Shown here: one piece after another, positions 29,823 through 38,322 of the stretch | Numbering within the stretch: position 1 is the stretch's first letter | Layout of the letters: each line of letters begins with the position of its first letter | Origin: Pseudomonas argentinensis | GTDB lineage: Bacteria; Pseudomonadota; Gammaproteobacteria; Pseudomonadales; Pseudomonadaceae | Assembly (NCBI RefSeq): GCF_001839655.2 | Contig: NZ_CP056087.1 | Location: forward strand, 2,356,001-2,420,000 | Reading direction: 5' to 3' | Length of the DNA stretch: 64,000 nt | The notes under the pieces: model-generated | Told to the model about the DNA's origin: nothing | What the model saw: the letters and a program-made list of their open reading frames with translations, nothing else | Databases searched by the model: none | Translations under genes and position numbers: made by a program

Positions 29823-29826
29823 GGGA

Positions 29827-30435
29827 TCACCTCTTGTTCTTCAGCGCAGTGCCGAGCACTTGCAGGTAGGCGACCAGGGCGTCCATCTCGGTCTTGCCCT
29901 TCACCGCGGCGGTGGCGCCGGCGATGTCCTCATCCGTGTAGGGCACGCCGAGAAACTGCATGGCCTTGAGCTTGGCGGGGGTGTCCTTGCCGTCCAGCAC
30001 GTTCTCGACCAGCCAGGGGTAGGCGGGCATCTTCGATTCCGGCACCACGTTGCGCGGGTTGTAGAGGTGCGCGCGGTGCCACTCGTCCGAGTAGCGGCCG
30101 CCAACCCGGGCCAGGTCCGGGCCGGTGCGCTTGGAACCCCACAGGAAGGGGTGGTCCCACACGCTTTCGCCAGCCACCGAGTAGTGGCCGTAGCGCTCGG
30201 TTTCGGCGCGGAACGGGCGGATCATCTGCGAGTGGCAACCCACGCAGCCTTCCTTGATGTACACGTCGCGGCCTTCGAGCTGCAGCGCGGTGTAGGGCTT
30301 CATGCCGGCCACCGGCTCGTTGACCACGTCCTGGAAGAACAGCGGGACGATCTGCGTCAGCCCGCCGATGCTGACGGCGAACACCATCAGCAACGCCATC
30401 AGGCCGACGTTCTTTTCGACGATTTCGTGTTTCAT
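29827..30435 (-). CDS. ccoO: cbb3-type cytochrome c oxidase monoheme subunit CcoO (set 2)
   Basis: A 202-residue CcoO with one N-terminal helix and heme motif CVGCHS at about residues 65-70. It is nearly identical to the set 1 protein between residues 27 and 110 (for example [20 protein letters not shown]) and more different after residue 140. Its stop is 4 bases before ccoQ, and it overlaps ccoN by one base. Confidence 0.95.
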   Translation of the reverse strand: MKHEIVEKNVGLMALLMVFAVSIGGLTQIVPLFFQDVVNEPVAGMKPYTALQLEGRDVYIKEGCVGCHSQMIRPFRAETERYGHYSVAGESVWDHPFLWGSKRTGPDLARVGGRYSDEWHRAHLYNPRNVVPESKMPAYPWLVENVLDGKDTPAKLKAMQFLGVPYTDEDIAGATAAVKGKTEMDALVAYLQVLGTALKNKR

Positions 30436-31874
30436 CAGTGGGCTCCCTCAACCGAGTAAAGAGCTGCAGCTTCGAGTTCTTCCGGCTTGCTGGCGCGTAC
30501 GGTCTGCCAGGTGTTCCAGGCCATCAGCAGCATGCCGGTGAAGAAGATCGCGCCGCCGATCACCCGCACCACGAAGCCGGGATGGCTGGCTTCCAGCGCC
30601 TCGACGAAGGAGTAGGTGAGCGTGCCGTCGCTGTTCACCGCGCGCCACATCAGGCCCTGGGCGATGCCGTTGACCCACATCGAGGCGATGTACAGCACGG
30701 TGCCGATGGTGGCGAGCCAGAAGTGCGCGTTGATCAGGCCGATGCTGTGCATCTGCTCGCGACCGAACACCTTGGGAATCATGTGGTACAGCGAGCCGAT
30801 CGACACCATGGCGACCCAGCCAAGGGCCCCGGCGTGCACGTGGCCGATGGTCCAGTCGGTGTAGTGGGAGAGGGCGTTGACGGTCTTGATGGCCATCATC
30901 GGGCCTTCGAAGGTGCTCATGCCGTAGAACGCCAGGGACACCACCAAGAAGCGCAGGATCGGGTCGGTACGCAACTTATGCCAGGCGCCCGAGAGGGTCA
31001 TCATGCCGTTGATCATGCCGCCCCAGCTTGGCGCCAGCAGCACCAGGGACATCACCATTCCAAGCGACTGCGCCCAGTCCGGCAGGGCGGTGTAGTGCAG
31101 GTGGTGCGGGCCGGCCCAGATGTACAGGGTGATCAGCGCCCAGAAGTGCACGATCGACAGGCGATAGGAATACACCGGGCGCCCGGCCTGCTTGGGCACG
31201 AAGTAATACATCATGCCCAGGAAGCCCGCAGTCAGGAAGAAGCCCACCGCGTTATGGCCGTACCACCACTGGATCATCGCGTCGGTGGCGCCGGCATACA
31301 GCGAGTAGGACTTGGTCAGGGTGACCGGCACTTCCAGGTTGTTGACCACGTGCAGCAGCGCCACGGTGAGGATAAAGCCGCCGAAGAACCAGTTGCCCAC
31401 ATAGATGTGGCTGACGTTGCGCTTGATGATGGTGCCGAAGAACACGATCGCATAGCTGACCCAGACGATGGTGATCAGGATGTCGATCGGCCATTCCAGC
31501 TCGGCGTATTCCTTGGAACTGGTGTAACCCAGCGGCAGGGTAATGGCCGCCAGCAGGATCACCAGTTGCCAGCCCCAGAAGGTGAAGGCCGCCAGCTTCG
31601 GTGCGAACAGCGTGGCCTGGGAGGTGCGCTGTACGGCATAGTAGCTGGTGGCGAACAGGGCGCAGCCGCCGAAGGCGAAGATCACCGCGTTGGTGTGCAG
31701 GGGCCGCAGGCGACCGAAGCTGGTCCACGGCAGGTCGAAGTTGAGCCACGGCCAGGCGAGCTGCGCCGCGATAAGCACGCCGAGCCCCATCCCGACTATG
31801 CCCCACACCACCGTCATGATGGCGAATTGGCGAACCACCTTGTAGTTATAGGCGGAACTGGTTGTTGTGTTCAT
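30435..31874 (-). CDS. ccoN: cbb3-type cytochrome c oxidase catalytic subunit CcoN (set 2)
   Basis: A 479-residue catalytic subunit with the same heme-copper motifs as set 1 ([40 protein letters not shown]). I chose the ATG at 31874 ([12 protein letters not shown]); the frame remains open far upstream but only as the shadow of the next gene. In P. aeruginosa the matching ccoN2 set is raised by Anr at low oxygen. Only a weak half-site (ATGAT, minus strand near 31905-31909) is seen in the 84-base promoter region. Confidence 0.95.
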   Translation of the reverse strand: MNTTTSSAYNYKVVRQFAIMTVVWGIVGMGLGVLIAAQLAWPWLNFDLPWTSFGRLRPLHTNAVIFAFGGCALFATSYYAVQRTSQATLFAPKLAAFTFWGWQLVILLAAITLPLGYTSSKEYAELEWPIDILITIVWVSYAIVFFGTIIKRNVSHIYVGNWFFGGFILTVALLHVVNNLEVPVTLTKSYSLYAGATDAMIQWWYGHNAVGFFLTAGFLGMMYYFVPKQAGRPVYSYRLSIVHFWALITLYIWAGPHHLHYTALPDWAQSLGMVMSLVLLAPSWGGMINGMMTLSGAWHKLRTDPILRFLVVSLAFYGMSTFEGPMMAIKTVNALSHYTDWTIGHVHAGALGWVAMVSIGSLYHMIPKVFGREQMHSIGLINAHFWLATIGTVLYIASMWVNGIAQGLMWRAVNSDGTLTYSFVEALEASHPGFVVRVIGGAIFFTGMLLMAWNTWQTVRASKPEELEAAALYSVEGAH

Positions 31875-31958
31875 GTCTGGGTTTCCATCCACGGTTATGG
31901 GCAGATCATCTGCAGCCCCCGCGCACGGACAAATCCGTACAGGAAAAAGGGCTTTTTT

Positions 31959-32669
31959 ATGAGCGAGGCAAGCATGCGAGAAGGGCAACGAAGCGGTATT
32001 GACGCCGGTCAACAGGCACAGGAAAGCCCGGCGCCAGCGCTGCTCTGGGATCGGCGGACGGGCGCCAGCCAGGCCACGCTGATCCTCGCCCACGGCGCCG
32101 GCGCGCCAATGGACAGCGACTTCATGAACCTTATGGCAGGCAAGCTCGCCGCCCGTGGGCTGACGGTGGTGCGCTTCGAGTTCGACTACATGGCCGCGCG
32201 CCGCCAGGACGGCAAGAAACGCCCGCCCAACCCCCAGGCCAAACTGCTCGACTGCTGGCGAACCGTGTATGCCGCCGTGCGACACCAGGTCTCGGGCCCG
32301 CTGGCCATCGGCGGCAAGTCCATGGGCGGGCGCATGGCCAGTCTGCTGGCGGACGAATTGCAGGCGGATGGCCTTGTTTGCCTGGGTTATCCCTTCCACG
32401 CCATCGGCAAGGCCGACAAACCGCGCACTGCGCACCTGGCCGACCTGAAAACGCCGACCCTGATCGTGCAGGGCGAGCGCGACACCATGGGCGACCGTCA
32501 CACCGTCGCCGGGTATCAGCTCTCGGCGGCCATCGAGCTGTGCTGGCTGACGGCAGGCGACCACGACCTCAAACCGCTGAAGGTGTCCGGGTACAGCCAC
32601 GAGCAGCATCTGGAATCGGCGGCGGATGCGGTCGTGGGCTTCCTGCGCGAGCACGCCAAGAAGCGCTGA
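31959..32669 (+). CDS. alpha/beta-hydrolase family protein (dienelactone hydrolase-like)
   Basis: A 236-residue protein of the alpha/beta-hydrolase fold. The nucleophile elbow is GKSMGGR (about residue 112), the N-terminal strand ends in [11 protein letters not shown] (oxyanion region), and a late histidine lies in GYSHEQH. It belongs to the KANL/TEX30-like group with the pattern [13 protein letters not shown]. The ATG at 31959 follows AGGAAAAAGG. It is divergent from the second ccoN and shares its promoter region. Substrate unknown. Confidence 0.85.
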   Translation: MSEASMREGQRSGIDAGQQAQESPAPALLWDRRTGASQATLILAHGAGAPMDSDFMNLMAGKLAARGLTVVRFEFDYMAARRQDGKKRPPNPQAKLLDCWRTVYAAVRHQVSGPLAIGGKSMGGRMASLLADELQADGLVCLGYPFHAIGKADKPRTAHLADLKTPTLIVQGERDTMGDRHTVAGYQLSAAIELCWLTAGDHDLKPLKVSGYSHEQHLESAADAVVGFLREHAKKR

Positions 32670-32746
32670 AAGCGGGCCTGCGTCGCAGCCCTGGCGCACC
32701 TGGCTGGTTACTATCGACTGCTGGGAGTGAGGCAGGAAAATCAGGG

Positions 32747-33118
32747 ATGCATTACCGCGACGTGCTGCAGATTCACCGAAGCGCCAAGCGCTTCAAGCGC
32801 CTGGCCCTCTGGGCGGCCGTCCTGCTGTGCCTGATCATGCTGCTTGGCAGGAGCAAGTGGTACCTGGCGGGCGTGCCGGCGAACCCGGAATCCGTGGAGA
32901 TGATGAAGGAATACGTGCGCGGCGCTGGCGCCGATCCCAATACGCTGATTCTCAGTGACCACCATGGCACCTGCGGCAGGTTCAGCTATATCGACCGAGA
33001 TGGAAAACGTACGTCGCCCATGGGTTTCGTGGCCGTTCCAGGGCAGGGCGTGGCGCCAAGTGTACTTGCGGACGAGTGGAACAAGAGCCGCTGCGCCGGG
33101 CCGCGTTCGGCTCCCTGA
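32747..33118 (+). CDS. hypothetical protein with one membrane segment
   Basis: A 123-residue protein that I do not recognise. A basic N-terminus ([12 protein letters not shown]) leads into one hydrophobic helix (about residues 23-41, [14 protein letters not shown]), followed by a soluble, probably periplasmic domain with two cysteines ([17 protein letters not shown]) that might form a disulfide. A GGCAGG-like element precedes the ATG at 32747. It begins the patchy accessory stretch that extends to 36.7 kb. Confidence 0.6.
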   Translation: MHYRDVLQIHRSAKRFKRLALWAAVLLCLIMLLGRSKWYLAGVPANPESVEMMKEYVRGAGADPNTLILSDHHGTCGRFSYIDRDGKRTSPMGFVAVPGQGVAPSVLADEWNKSRCAGPRSAP

Positions 33119-33198
33119 TCGTTTAGGGCGTTTATTCGGATAGTGCCCAAGCAGAGCGCTGGAACGATCAAGTTTTTATGTGCATGAAGCGGCAGTCT

Positions 33199-33274
33199 GT
33201 AGGGTGGACGACGCTTCACCCGTCCACCGCTCTGCAATCGCAACGGTGGATGAAAAAAGCGCCATCCACCCTAC
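33199..33274. repeat. 76-bp palindromic repeat, copy 1
   Basis: Starts GTAGGGTGGACGACGC, ends CCATCCACCCTAC, with inner CCGTCCACC and GGTGGATGAAAA. Same family as 35942-36017 and 55748-55823, with a degraded copy at 33724-33791. Confidence 0.8.
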
Positions 33275-33341
33275 GGCTGCAAACGCCGATAACGCGTTGA
33301 GCAATCTTGGAACGAAGCAGAAAAAGGATCGTTGTCCGATT

Positions 33342-33677
33342 TCAACTCACCACTTTTGAATAGCTGGCGCGATCAATATCCGCGACCTCAACAGTGAGCG
33401 AGCAGTGTGGGCGTTCAATCGTTTGCAACTGAGCGAGCACGGATTTCGACAGTATCTGTTTCTGCTCGGTGGTTCTGCCTGACAAGATTTTCATCGTGAC
33501 ATGGACGAAATCGCATTTTTCTGGCCCGGTAAGATAGCTTTGGTAAGCAATGGCTCGGACTTTTATATCGCTGCCATTAGATTCAAAGAGCCCGGTATTC
33601 AGCGCCCCAGAAAATACCAAGGGTAAGAGAGCTTCACCGTCCAGAGAACCCGAGTGTTAAATAATGCAATGTGGCAT
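33342..33677 (-). pseudogene. 5-carboxymethyl-2-hydroxymuconate isomerase-like gene with a nonsense codon at position 7
   Basis: From the ATG at 33677 the frame reads MPHCII, then TAA (33659-33657), then HSGSLDGEALLPLVFSG and on to a normal end, 112 codons including the final stop. The N-terminus MPHCII is the family's start; Pro2 becomes the catalytic N-terminal proline in this tautomerase-fold enzyme of 4-hydroxyphenylacetate breakdown. The body keeps CDFVHVTMKILSGR and SLTVEVADIDRASY. One base change (for example GAA to TAA) explains the break. A TTG-started 92-residue protein from 33620 would lack the active site. No other catabolic genes are near. Confidence 0.8.
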
Positions 33678-33723
33678 AAAGTTGTCCGCAGATAGCGCAA
33701 GTTAAAGTAGATATCAATCAATT

Positions 33724-33791
33724 GTAGTGCGATGTCTCATTCGTCCACTGCTTTGAGATTGCGGCGGTGAATGAAAAGGCATCCACACTAC
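33724..33791. repeat. degraded copy of the 76-bp palindromic repeat
   Basis: GTAGTGCGATGTC ... TCGTCCACTG ... CGGTGAATGAAAAGGC ATCCACACTAC. It keeps the layout and the ends of the other copies but with many changes and about 8 bases fewer. It lies just upstream of the isomerase remnant. Confidence 0.6.
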
Positions 33792-33794
33792 ATG

Positions 33795-34100
33795 TTATTC
33801 CTTTAGCCGCTGCCCGCAGTGCAGGCAGTTCGCGGTTGCCGGGTCATGGTAATCGCCGGCCCGCTCGTCAACCTTGTGATGGGGCGTATTGCGGCAGTTA
33901 GGGCAGGTGTAGCGCTCCAGCAGTTGATGCTGGCGATACAGGTTGAGTAGTCCACCGGCAATGATCACGGCCAAGGCGATCACCACGGCGTCAGAGGCGC
34001 CGAAGGCCACCAGCAGGAACAGGGCGGTCACCAGTACGCCAAGCAGCGACTGCAGGAAGTCCACATGGTGGCGCTGGCGGTTGTAGGCATCCTTGTCCAT
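33795..34100 (-). CDS. hypothetical membrane protein with C-terminal zinc-ribbon cysteines
   Basis: A 101-residue protein starting MDKDAYNRQRHHVDF. Two adjacent hydrophobic segments (about residues 17-34 and 37-54) form a hairpin in the membrane. The cytoplasmic tail has two cysteine pairs, CPNC (about residue 66) and CLHC (about residue 92), spaced as in a zinc ribbon. I cannot name the family. It stands alone, with the palindrome at 34134-34183 upstream. Confidence 0.65.
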   Translation of the reverse strand: MDKDAYNRQRHHVDFLQSLLGVLVTALFLLVAFGASDAVVIALAVIIAGGLLNLYRQHQLLERYTCPNCRNTPHHKVDERAGDYHDPATANCLHCGQRLKE

Positions 34101-34133
34101 GGTAAAAATCCTTGTTTTCGGGGAGCCGCTGCC

Positions 34134-34183
34134 AGGCTCTGTACGAAAAGTGCGTTCGCTCGGAGACTTTTCGTACAGACCCT
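34134..34183. repeat. palindrome with 18-bp arms
   Basis: CTGTACGAAAAGT (34139-34151) and ACTTTTCGTACAG (34166-34178) are perfect reverse complements, and the arms extend outward with one mismatch. It lies between two small minus-strand genes. It could act as a terminator for the upstream DUF2986 gene or be a mobile palindrome. Confidence 0.7.
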
Positions 34184-34240
34184 AGCATGGCGACTGTTTC
34201 ATGGCCCGGCCCAGCGTCGATAACAATTGAAGCAGTTTCG

Positions 34241-34402
34241 CTAGTGAGCCGCCGTGTCCTGGTTCTCGGCGGCTTCGGCCTCCAGCTTCGCTCGGTCCGC
34301 CTTGCTGATGTATTTGGGCTTGCTGTTCTTGGGCGCCAGCTTGGCGTTGGCCTTCTTGGCGTGGGCATCCAGCAACTGCTTGATCTTCTTGCGGCGATTC
34401 AT
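34241..34402 (-). CDS. DUF2986 family small basic protein
   Basis: A 53-residue protein that begins MNRRKKIKQLLDAHAKKANA and contains SKPKYISKADRAKLEAEAAE, the usual DUF2986 pattern of a lysine-rich N-terminus and an ISKA(D/E)RAKLE motif. It is very basic, with no membrane segment. Function is unknown; the charge suggests binding to RNA or ribosomes, which is inference. A GTAGCACC stretch rather than a strong ribosome site precedes the ATG. Confidence 0.8.
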   Translation of the reverse strand: MNRRKKIKQLLDAHAKKANAKLAPKNSKPKYISKADRAKLEAEAAENQDTAAH

Positions 34403-34441
34403 GGTGCTACCTGCGTCTTGATCGGTGGTTTGGTGTGGGGT

Positions 34442-34863
34442 TCAGCCTGCAGCCTTCGTCAGCCCCATGCCCTGGCTTGCCGGTGCCGTAAGCGCAAAGC
34501 CGAACTGCTGATAAAGGCGATAGGCCTCACCGTCCGCGATCAGGCTGATGTATGCGGATTCTGGCACCTCGCGGGCGATGTAATCGCTGATCGCGGCCAT
34601 GATCATCTTGCCCAGCCCCCGGCCCTGATGGGCCGGCAGCACCGCGATATCCACCACCTGATAGAACGCGCCGCCATCACCGAGCACCCGGCCCATGCCG
34701 ACCGGCTCCCCGGCGCAAAGCACCTGTACGGCGAACAGGCTATGGGCAGGCCACGGGTCGCCGCCTCGACAGTCTTGGCGCTCAGCCCGGCTGCGGTACG
34801 CAGATGGCGATAGGTTTCCACCGACGGAACGGCATACACGAGGGAATAGGCTGTTTCGGTCAT
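34442..34863 (-). CDS. GNAT-family N-acetyltransferase (apparent one-base frameshift)
   Basis: The first part (MTETAYSLVYAVPSVETYRHL, from 34863) and the second (VLCAGEPVGMGRVLGDGG to the end at 34442) are in different frames. They join near 34744-34746 if one C is added to a C3 run: ATRGLP then HSLFAVQVLCAGEP, giving 140 residues. The acetyl-CoA motif LPAHQGRGLGKMIM is intact, as is the C-terminal YQQFGF typical of this family. Either a sequencing error or a pseudogene; two other genes in the window show the same kind of break. Confidence 0.8.
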
Positions 34864-34947
34864 TCGATGAGTCCTTTACTGGGCATGATACGCCGCCTGC
34901 GATGAACGGCTGCCAGATGATTACCGATGAAGAGGTGTTGACGCGAA

Positions 34948-35280
34948 TCAGCGCACGTCGCCGTCGATAAGGGCTGAATGGTAGCGCGCTAACAACAACG
35001 GTACGGCCGTCTCGCGCCAGAACTTCAGGCTGATATGGCCCGACGACATGCCGCCGTGGGCGTGCCTCTCAACGAATACCGACGACTCGTGCGCGGTTAT
35101 CGGCAAGCCAACCAGGCGCTCGAAGGTGGCCTCGAAGATTTCGGCCAGTTGCGCCTCGCTTGGCGGAAGCGGCTGCGTGGCCAGCACCTCGCTCATTTCC
35201 AGCCACAGATAGGGATCACCCCGACAGCCCCAACTGATGGGCTCAGGCTGAAAGAGGTCGGATAGGGTGGTGATGGACAT
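34948..35280 (-). CDS. hypothetical protein, immunity-like family
   Basis: A 110-residue protein starting MSITTLSDLF. It has the patterns WGCRGDPYLWLEM (about residues 17-29) and HAHGGMSSGHISLKFW (about residues 74-89), which I recall from small proteins found near toxin systems; I cannot assign a formal family. No signal peptide or membrane helix. The in-frame extension to 35316 has no support. It is followed closely upstream by the 112-residue gene at 35318, so the two may be co-transcribed. No toxin gene is present. Confidence 0.65.
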   Translation of the reverse strand: MSITTLSDLFQPEPISWGCRGDPYLWLEMSEVLATQPLPPSEAQLAEIFEATFERLVGLPITAHESSVFVERHAHGGMSSGHISLKFWRETAVPLLLARYHSALIDGDVR

Positions 35281-35317
35281 CGATTGAGGTAGCCTCTGCT
35301 CTGGTCTATGCGGCAAG

Positions 35318-35656
35318 TTAGTCTACGTCTGTGGCATTGCGCAGCCGTATGGCCCGGGCCGCTATATAGACGCGATTAGACGCCTCATCCAGCGACTCCA
35401 TGCCAGCAATGAAGCAGCCATTTTGCCACGGCGCGTAATCGTTGAAGCTGCCCATGCCGCCGTAAACGGACATCACCGAACACGCCAGGCCCGTCAGTTC
35501 TTCCCCATCGTAACGGCTGCCTGCCAGCGCTCGGGCTGTCGCCAGGCAATGGCGAAAATGCGTGTCCCAATGGCTATGCGGGTCGAGGGCGAGAATATCG
35601 CTGAGCACCGCAAGGTGAGCGATCAGTTCATTCAGTTGGGGTTGCGGATTGGTCAT
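35318..35656 (-). CDS. hypothetical protein, DUF6966-like
   Basis: A 112-residue soluble protein with the distinctive pattern SVYGGMGSFNDYAP (about residues 63-76), which I associate with DUF6966-type proteins, often small immunity-like genes. It is upstream of the 34948 gene on the same strand with a 37-base gap. Function unknown. Confidence 0.65.
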   Translation of the reverse strand: MTNPQPQLNELIAHLAVLSDILALDPHSHWDTHFRHCLATARALAGSRYDGEELTGLACSVMSVYGGMGSFNDYAPWQNGCFIAGMESLDEASNRVYIAARAIRLRNATDVD

Positions 35657-35694
35657 GGTGCGCCGTGTGAGTTTGTATCGAACGGGAATATGCC

Positions 35695-35940
35695 TCAGGC
35701 GTTTCGACGCTCAGGCTCTGGCCCATGGATAAATACCGTGTAGGTATCGGCAGGTCGATTACCGTCCGCCCGGTCAAGGGCATGGCCGCTGGCGCCGCGA
35801 TGATAGGTGCCGTGGTTGACCAGATGAAAGATCGCCTCCTCACGGCTCAGCATGCCCTGTTTTCCATCCGCGAAAACAAAGCGAATAGGCTCCTGAAGTT
35901 GCGCTGGATTAAGCAATCGAGGTACGTGGTCAGCCAGTTT
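35695..35940 (-). pseudogene. DinB-family protein remnant (3' half only)
   Basis: The open frame encodes about 81 residues: KLADHVPRLLNPAQLQEPIRF, then the DinB C-terminal motif EAIFHLVNHGTYHRGASGHAL with two of the family's metal-binding histidines. DinB-like proteins are about 150-170 residues; the first half is missing. The frame runs directly into the palindromic repeat at 35942, so the break is at or next to the repeat. The missing 5' half is not elsewhere in this window. Confidence 0.75.
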
Positions 35941-35941
35941 C

Positions 35942-36017
35942 GTAGGGTGGACGACGCTTTATCCGTCCACCAGTTTCAGAGTGCAATGGTGGATGAAAAG
36001 AGCGTCATCCACCCTAC
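35942..36017. repeat. 76-bp palindromic repeat, copy 2
   Basis: Starts GTAGGGTGGACGACGC and ends GTCATCCACCCTAC, with inner CCGTCCACC and GGTGGATGAAAA. It lies exactly between the truncated DinB gene and the AT-rich 86-codon frame at 36034. Confidence 0.85.
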
Positions 36018-36033
36018 TTGCTGGTCAGTTCAT

Positions 36034-36294
36034 CTATTTTTGTCCGATTGCATGGTTGTGAATGGAGAAATCTGCGATTAGGTTTAGATCGTCAATTAAG
36101 TTAGAAAGCATTGTATTTGTAGATATTGTGTAGGTTTTACTTTCTATAGAGCTTGCGCCGGCACTTATTATTGGGATTCTTATGCCTGCATTAAGACTCT
36201 CTGTTTTGGTTATGGATGTTATGGGCCTGAAATCTGATATGTCTTCGTGTTTTGCAGATATGTAATCTTTGTCCAGATAGATTAATGACTCCAA
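36034..36294 (-). CDS. unrecognised AT-rich short reading frame, possibly truncated
   Basis: 86 codons starting MESLIYLDKDYISAKHED. Base composition is clearly lower in GC than the neighbours, which suggests acquired DNA. It is rich in Ser, Ile and Thr (SAGASSIESKTYTIS), with no membrane helix. The end lies 17 bases from the 76-bp repeat, so the gene may have lost its 3' part, as DinB lost its 5' part on the other side. No function can be given. Confidence 0.5.
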   Translation of the reverse strand: MESLIYLDKDYISAKHEDISDFRPITSITKTESLNAGIRIPIISAGASSIESKTYTISTNTMLSNLIDDLNLIADFSIHNHAIGQK

Positions 36295-36415
36295 GAACCC
36301 CTTTCTTATTCACGACTGAGTCCTCTAGGTGAAATTCCGCTAACGCTGGCAGCATGCGCGCGCACGGAATGAAGCCGAAGACGCGACCTAGTGGGCGTCG
36401 CTGTACCTGCCCTGG

Positions 36416-36739
36416 TTAGGCATTTCTGTAATGATCCTCAAGCCAACTCAAGGCCTCGTCAGCAGTATAAATAGTAGGATCATAGACGGCGTAGGCATTG
36501 CCTCCATGAACAATGTATTTGCCTACGACCTTGACCTCTCCCGAGAACCCAACCTCGTTTAACTTTCGACAAAGCTGATCCTCACCGTGCTCATACACCA
36601 CGCGTGTATAGTCCATCACGGTGTCAGAGACTATTCCATGCCGGTTAAAACTTGCCATCGCCTCGGCAACATCTACAGATGAAATATTTTTGATCGTCTC
36701 TAGCACTTCATGGAGTGAATCGCTCGATATACTGCTCAT
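36416..36739 (-). CDS. hypothetical protein, lower-GC, possible orphan immunity protein
   Basis: A 107-residue soluble protein starting MSSISSDSLHEVLETIKN and ending ALSWLEDHYRNA. GC content is lower than that of the flanking aer gene. It is acidic, with no membrane segment or known catalytic motif. Size, composition and the neighbourhood of similar small genes fit an immunity or antitoxin role, but there is no partner gene, so this is speculation. It lies 17 bases downstream of aer. Confidence 0.55.
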   Translation of the reverse strand: MSSISSDSLHEVLETIKNISSVDVAEAMASFNRHGIVSDTVMDYTRVVYEHGEDQLCRKLNEVGFSGEVKVVGKYIVHGGNAYAVYDPTIYTADEALSWLEDHYRNA

Positions 36740-36756
36740 ACATTGCGCTCAATTGC

Positions 36757-38322
36757 CTACCGATTAAACCGCGCCACCAACGAATACTGCCCCTGCGCCG
36801 TACTGGTCAGTTCTTCACTCAACAACGCCGTGCTTTGTGCCTCGCCCGCCGTCTGGTCGGACAGTTGGGCGATGGTGGTGATATTGCGGCTGATTTCGTC
36901 GGCCACGGCGCTTTGTTCTTCGGCGGCGGCGGCGATCTGGTCGGCCATTTCGTTGATATTGGCCACGGCGTCGCTGATGCCGGCCAGGGCCTGGTCGGCC
37001 TGTTGTACGCGCTCGACGCCTTCGTCGGCCTGTTTGCGGCCGATGTCCATGGTCATTACGGCTTCGTCGGCGGTGCGTTGCAGTTTGGCGATCAGGGCGT
37101 GGATCTGGCCGGTGGATTCGGCGGTGCGCTGCGCCAGGGAACGGACTTCATCGGCGACCACGGCGAAGCCGCGGCCCATTTCGCCGGCGCGGGCGGCTTC
37201 GATGGCGGCGTTGAGTGCCAGCAGGTTGGTCTGGTCGGCGATGCCCTTGATCACGTCGACCACGCCGCCGATCTCGTTGCTGTCCTGGGCGAGGCGGGTG
37301 ACGGCTTCGCCGGTTTCGCCTACCGAGAGGGAAAGGCGCTGGATCGCTTCGCGGGTTTCGCTGGCGATGCCGCGGCCTTGCTGGGTCAAGCGGTTGGCTT
37401 CCTGGGTGGCGATGGCGGTGCGTGCCACGTTGTTGGCCACTTCCAGGGTGGTGGCGGCCATTTCGTTGACGGCGGTGGCGACCTGGTCGGTCTCCTCACG
37501 CTGGCGTTGCAACCCGGCGGAGCTGTTATGGGCCAGCAGGTCGGCCTGCTTGGCTTGTTTGGCCAGGTTCTCGGCGCTGTCCTGTAGGCGAGTGAGGCAG
37601 GTTTTCAGCCGTGCTTCCTGGCTGAGAATGGACAGTTCCAGGCGGCCTTCGACGCCACGGTTGTCGGTGTACATCTGCGCGATCAGCGGATCGGACGTCG
37701 TCTGCTCGGCCAGTTGCAGCAGGCGCTTGGTGCCGCGGCTCTGCCATGCCAGGCCAAGCAGGCCGAGGGGGATCGACAGCGCCGCAGCGGCGGCGAAGCC
37801 CCAGGTGCTGTCCAGCCAGGCGCCAACCAGGAAGCCCACCTGACTGACCAGAATGAACGGCAGCCAGTTCTGCAGCACTGGCAACCAGCGGTCGCGATTG
37901 GGGATGGCGGCCTTGCCGGCGTTGATACGGGAATAGAGGGCCTGGGCGCGCTGCACCTGTTCGGCGGTGGGCTTGCTGCGCACCGACTCGTAGCCGGTGA
38001 CCTTTCCGTCATCCAGCACCGGCACCACGTAGGCGTTGACCCAGTAGTGATCGCCGTTCTTGCAGCGGTTCATGACGATGCCCATCCACGGTCGGCCCGC
38101 TTTCAGGGTTTCCCACATATGGGCGAACACCGCGGGCGGCACGTCCGGGTGGCGGACCAGGTTGTGTGGCGCGCGGATCAGCTCGTCGCGGGAGAAACCG
38201 CTGATGTCCACGAAGGCATCGTTGCAGTAGGTGATCTGGCCCTTGAGGTCGGTGGTCGAGATCAGGCGTTGCTGCGCTGGAAATGTCCGCTCGTTGCCGG
38301 TGATGGGCTGGTTGTTACGCAT
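36757..38322 (-). CDS. aer: Aer-type energy taxis receptor (PAS domain and chemotaxis signalling domain)
   Basis: A 521-residue receptor, the same length I recall for P. aeruginosa Aer. An N-terminal PAS domain (about residues 20-120: [37 protein letters not shown]) binds FAD in this family and senses redox state. Two close hydrophobic segments (about residues 150-190) form the membrane anchor. The C-terminal half is a methyl-accepting signalling domain with the hairpin-tip sequence [17 protein letters not shown]. It steers motility toward favourable electron-acceptor conditions, fitting the nearby oxidase genes. Confidence 0.94.
   Translation of the reverse strand: MRNNQPITGNERTFPAQQRLISTTDLKGQITYCNDAFVDISGFSRDELIRAPHNLVRHPDVPPAVFAHMWETLKAGRPWMGIVMNRCKNGDHYWVNAYVVPVLDDGKVTGYESVRSKPTAEQVQRAQALYSRINAGKAAIPNRDRWLPVLQNWLPFILVSQVGFLVGAWLDSTWGFAAAAALSIPLGLLGLAWQSRGTKRLLQLAEQTTSDPLIAQMYTDNRGVEGRLELSILSQEARLKTCLTRLQDSAENLAKQAKQADLLAHNSSAGLQRQREETDQVATAVNEMAATTLEVANNVARTAIATQEANRLTQQGRGIASETREAIQRLSLSVGETGEAVTRLAQDSNEIGGVVDVIKGIADQTNLLALNAAIEAARAGEMGRGFAVVADEVRSLAQRTAESTGQIHALIAKLQRTADEAVMTMDIGRKQADEGVERVQQADQALAGISDAVANINEMADQIAAAAEEQSAVADEISRNITTIAQLSDQTAGEAQSTALLSEELTSTAQGQYSLVARFNR

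Noticed and set aside
33342..33620. A 92-residue TTG-started isomerase
   Set aside because: It lacks the catalytic N-terminal proline; the real start with MPH lies upstream, followed by a stop codon.
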